Notes under the pieces: model-generated
Database searches by the model: none
Told to the model about the DNA's origin: nothing
Seen by the model: only the letters and a program-made list of their open reading frames with translations
Program-made: the position numbers and the translations under genes
In this document: piece by piece, positions 32,474-36,417 of the stretch
Position numbering within the stretch: position 1 is the stretch's first letter
How the letters are laid out: the number at the start of each line of letters is the position of its first letter
Assembly: GCA_030145195.1 (NCBI GenBank)
Contig: JAQYVY010000036.1
Coordinates: 1-36,417 of the forward strand
Length of the DNA: 36,417 bases
Origin: Desulfuromonadales bacterium
GTDB lineage: Bacteria; Desulfobacterota; Desulfuromonadia; Desulfuromonadales; BM103
Reading direction: 5' to 3'

Positions 32474-33798
32474 ACATCGATGAAATCAAACAGGTCGTAC
32501 AGGTTCTGGCTGCCGCAATCAAGGGCCTGCGCCTCTATGCTGTTGATCATCCAGCGACAGCCAAGCAGGTTGAAGCCTTGCAAAACGGCTTATTTGGCCT
32601 ATTACAATACAAAAAACAGATCAAGATGGGCCTGCTGGAAGGCACCCTCTTCGTTGAAGACCATCTCTTTATGCAGGAGTTTCCCGCAGCAGAAGAAATC
32701 GCCAAGTTGCTGGAGTCCCGCGAGCTCGTCGGCTTCGAATTTATGGCTGGGCTCTCGGCCACCGAAATCCAATCCCTACTGCGACTGCTGCACTCAGGCA
32801 GCGAAAAGGGGCAGGATTTTGCTGATGCACTGGCCTCCCAGGGAGTCAAAAAGATTCGAGCCGTCGCAGCCGATGACGATGACGATGATAAAGAACCTCG
32901 CAAGGTTTACCGCAAGGCACTGAAAGTTGTCGACCAGATCTTCCAGGATGTCCGCATGGGCGAAATCCCCTCATCGGAAGAGGCGATCAATGTCGTCAAG
33001 AGCATGGCCCAAATGACCATGACAGAGCCGCATGCCATGATGGCCCTATCGATGCTTAAGGATTACGACAACTACACCTTCACCCATTCGGTCAATGTTT
33101 CAGTCATCGCCTTGGCCGTTGGTCGAGCCTGCAAGCTCACCGAGGAGCAGTTGCGCACCATCGGGCTCGGCGCACTTCTCCATGACTTGGGAAAACTTCG
33201 CATCGATGTCAACATTATTACCAAACCGGGCCGTCTGACCGATTTAGAATTCGAAGAGATCAAGCGTCATCCCGACTACGGCGCGGAGATTATCCAAGAG
33301 ATGGAGGATGTCACGCCAGAAGTCATGGCCATTGTTCTCGGCCACCACCTGCGCTACGATCGTTCCGGATACCCAGTCAGTTCGTTAGATTCTGCGACAT
33401 CTCCACTGGTTGAGATGACCGCCATTGCCGACGCATACGATGCTATGACCACCTTGCGCTCTTATCAGCGGCCATTTACTCCGCGAAAGGCAATCGCCCG
33501 GCTCAAGGAGATCTCCGGGACATCGCTGCACCCGGAATACGTCATGACCTTCATCGATTCACTAGGGCCCTATCCGGTGGGCAGCCTAGTTCGCCTTGAC
33601 AACAACGAGATCGGCCTGGTTATCAAGGTCGACACCCAAGACCCGAGCCTGGCCGACATCAAGATCATCTTCAACCCTGCGGGGCAACTTATCGAAGAGC
33701 CCTTCATGCTCAACCTGCGCCCCAATCAACTGCGTCGTATTGTCGCGGAAGTCGACCCACAAACCAAGGGCATTGATGTCACTGATTTTTTTGATTAA
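32470..33798 (+). CDS. HD-GYP domain protein, probable c-di-GMP phosphodiesterase
   Basis: A 442-residue cytosolic protein. The N-terminal 130 residues resemble those of the preceding HEAT protein (AIKGLRLYAVDHP, 16-28, then EGTLFVEDHLF). An Asp-rich stretch (DDDDDDKE) precedes the HD-GYP domain, which has LLHDLGK (His238/Asp239 by count), KRHPDYGAEI, GHHLRYDRSGYP and AIADAYDAMTT. The GYP motif is intact; the usual HHExxDGSGYP is altered to HHLRYDRSGYP. After about residue 365 comes a small beta-rich tail (GSLVRLDNNEIGLVIKV). The family hydrolyses c-di-GMP to GMP or pGpG. The ATGA overlap argues for joint action with the HEAT protein. Confidence 0.9.
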   Translation: MNIDEIKQVVQVLAAAIKGLRLYAVDHPATAKQVEALQNGLFGLLQYKKQIKMGLLEGTLFVEDHLFMQEFPAAEEIAKLLESRELVGFEFMAGLSATEIQSLLRLLHSGSEKGQDFADALASQGVKKIRAVAADDDDDDKEPRKVYRKALKVVDQIFQDVRMGEIPSSEEAINVVKSMAQMTMTEPHAMMALSMLKDYDNYTFTHSVNVSVIALAVGRACKLTEEQLRTIGLGALLHDLGKLRIDVNIITKPGRLTDLEFEEIKRHPDYGAEIIQEMEDVTPEVMAIVLGHHLRYDRSGYPVSSLDSATSPLVEMTAIADAYDAMTTLRSYQRPFTPRKAIARLKEISGTSLHPEYVMTFIDSLGPYPVGSLVRLDNNEIGLVIKVDTQDPSLADIKIIFNPAGQLIEEPFMLNLRPNQLRRIVAEVDPQTKGIDVTDFFD

Positions 33799-33870
33799 AT
33801 TGTCCGGCATGGAGATGTGGAGCATTGCTCCCACACTCTGATTAAACCGACCATCGACAAACAAACAGCA

Positions 33871-33904
33871 AAAGGCCAGGAGAAAATTCTCCTGGCCTTT
33901 TTGT
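33871..33904. terminator. Strong bidirectional terminator
   Basis: A perfect 14-base inverted repeat (33871-33884 with 33887-33900) flanked by A-run and T-run sequence. It lies between the convergent HD-GYP and small HEAT genes and can serve both. Confidence 0.92.
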
Positions 33905-33944
33905 TTGATCAAGGACCATATCAATCCAGGCAACGCCCAGTCAT

Positions 33945-34520
33945 TTATTCTTTCAATGGAATTTCGCTGAGGGCCACCACCGCTGCAATCCGGACCGAAG
34001 CCCGACTGTCTTTTGTCAAATTTGACAGAGCCGCAACGCTGTCGGGAGAACCGATAGCACCTAAAGAACGGGCGGCACTGATAACCAGTTGTTCATCGTC
34101 ATCCCCAAGCAAGGAGACCATGTAGGGGGCCACCCGGACATCGGCAAAGTGGCCCAAGGCTTCGGCAGTATAAACTCGCACTGCAGGAGAAGGATCCTTG
34201 AGGTGCTTCACCAGACTGTTGAGCGATTTTGGATGGGCCTTGCTACCCAAAACCTGAATAGCCGCCCCCCGGATATCTGCATCAGGATCCTTAAGCAGAT
34301 TAATAAGATGCGGGAAGACTTCCGCCGAGCGGACATTTTCCATGGCAAAAATCGCCTTGACCCGCTGCCCCCGCTTCTCAGACTTGAGCTCCTGGATAAT
34401 CTGGGCCAGGCCCTGAAAAGACTCAAGCCGCTCCAAAGCTGTGGCCGCAGCAGTGCGAACATCTTCTTCCGCATCAGACAGCAGCCCAACAAGCAGATTT
34501 CTTCTTTGCTCCAGAGACAT
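33945..34520 (-). CDS. Small HEAT-repeat protein
   Basis: A 191-residue protein made almost entirely of HEAT-like repeats of about 31 residues (for example AEEDVRTAAATALERLES, DPDADIRGAAIQVLGSKA, DPSPAVRVYTAEALGHFA, DEQLVISAARSLGAIG, SRASVRIAAVVALSEI). No catalytic motif or signal peptide. ATG 34520 is chosen because GGGGAG precedes it at good distance; an upstream ATG at 34538 lacks this. It faces the HEAT/HD-GYP pair across a shared terminator. A scaffold or binding partner of that pair is possible; function unknown. Confidence 0.85.
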   Translation of the reverse strand: MSLEQRRNLLVGLLSDAEEDVRTAAATALERLESFQGLAQIIQELKSEKRGQRVKAIFAMENVRSAEVFPHLINLLKDPDADIRGAAIQVLGSKAHPKSLNSLVKHLKDPSPAVRVYTAEALGHFADVRVAPYMVSLLGDDDEQLVISAARSLGAIGSPDSVAALSNLTKDSRASVRIAAVVALSEIPLKE

Positions 34521-34613
34521 AAAGCTCCCCATCTTCAATTAAATAAATCGATTAAAGCTACCAGAAACTAGTCTACCGTGCAAACCTGAAAAAGGCTATA
34601 GATCGAAGATAAA

Positions 34614-34639
34614 CGGGCAAGGTCGTATGACCTTGCCCG
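34614..34639 (-). terminator. Terminator after ssb
   Basis: A perfect 11-bp stem, CGGGCAAGGTC with GACCTTGCCCG, and a four-base loop GTAT. The T-run on the minus strand is short (GTTTATC), so strength is uncertain. It lies 27 bases past the ssb stop. Confidence 0.7.
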
Positions 34640-34665
34640 GAAACTTTTCATTGACTCATATTTCG

Positions 34666-35136
34666 CTAAAACGGAATATCATCATCCGGGTTAAAGGGTG
34701 GCGGCTCATCAGGGCCAGTCGAACCGACCGCAGGAGCTGTGGCAGGAGCTGAGGCAGGAGCTGACGCTTGATAGCCACCTCCACCACCGCCGCCACCACC
34801 AGCATCGCCGGAACGACTCAACATCTGCATTTCGCTGGCAACAATTTCCGAGATGTAACGCTTGTTGCCGTCGCGATCATCATAGGAACGATTCTGGATA
34901 CGACCTTCGATATAAACCTGTTTTCCCTTGGTCAAGTACTTGCCACAAATTTCGGCGAGGCCAGCCCAGACCACAATATTGTGCCACTCGGTACGCTCCT
35001 GCTGCTCACCATTGCGGTTTTTGAATTTTTCAGTTGTCGCGATAGAAAAGGTACAAACGGCCGCACCTGATGGCGTATAGCGCAGCTCAGGATCTTTGCC
35101 CAGATTACCGACCAGAATTGCTTTATTGACTGCCAT
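34666..35136 (-). CDS. ssb: Single-stranded DNA-binding protein
   Basis: A 156-residue SSB that protects single-stranded DNA and recruits repair and restart proteins, including PriA, through its acidic tip. The OB fold (1-108) has [20 protein letters not shown] and [21 protein letters not shown] linker with nine consecutive Gly and an Ala/Ser/Pro-rich part follows, and the tip is DDDIPF, the universal partner-binding tail. AGGAAG precedes the start. It ends at the hairpin 34614-34639. Confidence 0.96.
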   Translation of the reverse strand: MAVNKAILVGNLGKDPELRYTPSGAAVCTFSIATTEKFKNRNGEQQERTEWHNIVVWAGLAEICGKYLTKGKQVYIEGRIQNRSYDDRDGNKRYISEIVASEMQMLSRSGDAGGGGGGGGGYQASAPASAPATAPAVGSTGPDEPPPFNPDDDIPF

Positions 35137-35235
35137 AGAACTTCCTCCATATACATTATTGAGGTGCAGTCTAGCGGAATAATCCTGCGCTGTAAAGAGC
35201 TCAAAAAAACCGCATCAAATTCTGGACATGATGCC

Positions 35236-35373
35236 CTATTGCCTTCGATCGGCGAGCCCGCAGAACAAAAACCAACAACTTCGATATCTCCCGGAATGGT
35301 TTTTATTTGGCACGGCCCTTAACATACCTAACCGGTCGAGCAATCTATCAATATCCAAGTTAAAATTCTTCAT
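35236..35373 (-). CDS. Possible 45-residue small protein upstream of ssb
   Basis: An open frame starting MKNFNLDIDRLLDRLGMLRA with GGAGAGAG at good distance before its ATG. The first half looks like an amphipathic helix; the rest (SGRYRSCWFLFCGLADRR) is basic and aromatic. No family recognised. It lies in a 640-base gap, reads toward ssb, and could be chance. Confidence 0.25.
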   Translation of the reverse strand: MKNFNLDIDRLLDRLGMLRAVPNKNHSGRYRSCWFLFCGLADRRQ

Positions 35374-35402
35374 TTTCTCTCTCCGAATAGCAAAACCATT
35401 CA

Positions 35403-35437
35403 CCCCGCAGTCCCCTCTTGGCTGTGGGGCTTTTTTT
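35403..35437 (+). terminator. Orphan rho-independent terminator upstream of corA
   Basis: A ten-pair stem with two G-U pairs (35403-35412 with 35420-35429), 7-base loop, then C and seven T on the plus strand. No plus-strand gene precedes it; it ends 346 bases before the corA start. It may end a small RNA or a leader transcript starting in the ssb-corA gap. Nothing else could be identified between 35137 and 35782. Confidence 0.75.
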
Positions 35438-35782
35438 GTGTGAGCAGAGACCACAAAAGTTCCGTCTTTAAAGAATAATCCATCTTAAAACAGCCACAAA
35501 ACACCCCTAAAGCTTTCATACGCAACCCAAACGATCAGACACCAAGACTTCTGGAAGTTAAATCGACTGAATAGACATATAAAATTCCTCTCAACATGTG
35601 TAATCTTGCATAATTACGCTAAAGTGTTAACTACCATCACGAAAGACCATTTATGGGTGAGGACAACTCGCTGCTTCCCCTGCAAGGTTTTCACCGCAAC
35701 TCGCGCGGAAGACTTTTGTGACGGGCGCGCTCAATCTTTCGCCAAATAGACGACCATATCAGCCGTCAAGGATTACCTGAAC

Positions 35783-36417
35783 ATGAGACAAAAACAGCGC
35801 ATCAATCTCGACTTCCTCAAACTGCCGATCAACCGAGACATGTTCCAGGTCAAGGCCAAAGAAGTCGGCCTGCCGCCAGGAACCTTGATCCATGTGGGGG
35901 AGCAGAAGACGGAAAGGCCGGTTATCACTCTGATCGACTACGATAAAACCAACCTCGAAACCCTCACAGACATCAACCTCGCAGAGGCCTCTTCGTTCAA
36001 GGAAACTGCCACGGTCAGCTGGGTCAACCTGAGCGGCATCCATGACATCGGCCTTCTCGAAGAGTTCGGCAAGAGCTTTAGCCTACACCCCTTGGCTCTC
36101 GAGGACATCCTCAACACCCAGCACCGCCCCAAGCTCGAAGAGTATGACGACTACAGCCTGATCATTCTCAAAATGTTGTTTTTCAACGATAAGACGCAAG
36201 CCATCGATACTGAGCAGATCAGCCTGGTGCTCGGCCCAAATTACGTCATCTCCTTCCAGGAACTCGAAGGGGATGTCTTCGACGGAGTCCGCGACCGGCT
36301 GCAGCGCAGCAGTGGGAGAATCCGCCAGCGCGGCCCAGACTATCTTGCTTATGCTTTGCTTGATTCGATTGTTGACAGCTATTTTCACATTCTGGAAAAA
36401 ATCGGCGACAGGCTGGT
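35783..36417 (+). CDS. corA: CorA-family magnesium/cobalt transporter, N-terminal part (runs off the window)
   Basis: The first 211 residues of a CorA-type channel protein. The seen part is the large N-terminal cytosolic domain: VSWVNLSGIHDIGLLEEFG, then FSLHPLALEDILNTQHRPKLEEYDDY, a hallmark of the family, then ISLVLGPNYVISFQE and LAYALLDSIVDSYFHILEKIGD at the beginning of the long stalk helix. The two C-terminal membrane helices and GMN motif lie past the window end. The ATG at 35783 has AAGGA about ten bases upstream. CorA forms homopentamers in the inner membrane and imports Mg2+. Confidence 0.9.
   Translation, partial: MRQKQRINLDFLKLPINRDMFQVKAKEVGLPPGTLIHVGEQKTERPVITLIDYDKTNLETLTDINLAEASSFKETATVSWVNLSGIHDIGLLEEFGKSFSLHPLALEDILNTQHRPKLEEYDDYSLIILKMLFFNDKTQAIDTEQISLVLGPNYVISFQELEGDVFDGVRDRLQRSSGRIRQRGPDYLAYALLDSIVDSYFHILEKIGDRL

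Noticed and set aside
35228-35443. 71-codon plus-strand open frame in the ssb-corA gap
   Set aside because: It reads through the terminator hairpin and T-run, and has no ribosome site.

Overview
The window looks like the chromosome of a Gram-negative, probably anaerobic, member of the Desulfuromonadia (the Geobacter/Desulfuromonas/Pelobacter part of the former Deltaproteobacteria). The reasons are outer-membrane genes (lpxD, mltA), an AhbD-like radical SAM protein beside hemE and hemH, a flavodiiron protein, an acetate-type sodium:solute symporter with its small subunit, HD-GYP and PilZ signalling proteins, and intergenic repeats built on ACGCAAAG octamers. This placement is inference from gene content; no rRNA or tRNA gene was recognised.

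Layout. 1-4200: the 5' part of lpxD, a cold-shock protein, an MFS transporter translationally coupled to an unusual PlsC-type acyltransferase, and a CbpA-type J-protein. 4400-8000 (minus strand): a haem block read as radical SAM/SPASM protein, hemE, hemH, small zinc-ribbon protein. 8200-13800: a nitronate-monooxygenase-like flavoprotein, a histidine kinase/response regulator pair, a PIG3-type quinone oxidoreductase, a shikimate-kinase-like protein and a PilZ protein. 13800-18150 (minus): an exported YqgE/AlgH protein overlapping lipoprotein MltA, then priA. 18450-21900: a flavodiiron protein divergent from a Tat-exported metallophosphoesterase, then a type I-beta DAHP synthase. 22080-26270: a monohaem cytochrome c without an obvious Met ligand, trmB, truD, and a two-subunit sodium:solute symporter. 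26370-30630: a TIM-barrel isomerase-like protein, UspA, an IclR regulator with a near-consensus promoter, an alpha/beta hydrolase and coaE. 30900-34520: a HEAT-repeat protein coupled to an HD-GYP protein, facing a second, small HEAT-repeat protein. 34660-36417: ssb, an orphan terminator with possible small transcripts, and the 5' part of corA.

Most genes are housekeeping. The parts worth a second look are: (a) the MFS-PlsC pair, which resembles a lysophospholipid uptake and re-acylation unit; (b) the haem cluster, whose content could support a coproporphyrin route ended anaerobically by a radical SAM enzyme; (c) the HEAT and HD-GYP pair, which appear to share an undescribed N-terminal domain; and (d) paired, inward-facing ACGCAAAG-type repeats in many intergenic gaps, which look like a small non-autonomous repeat family.

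No CRISPR array, complete insertion sequence, prophage or integrase was seen.
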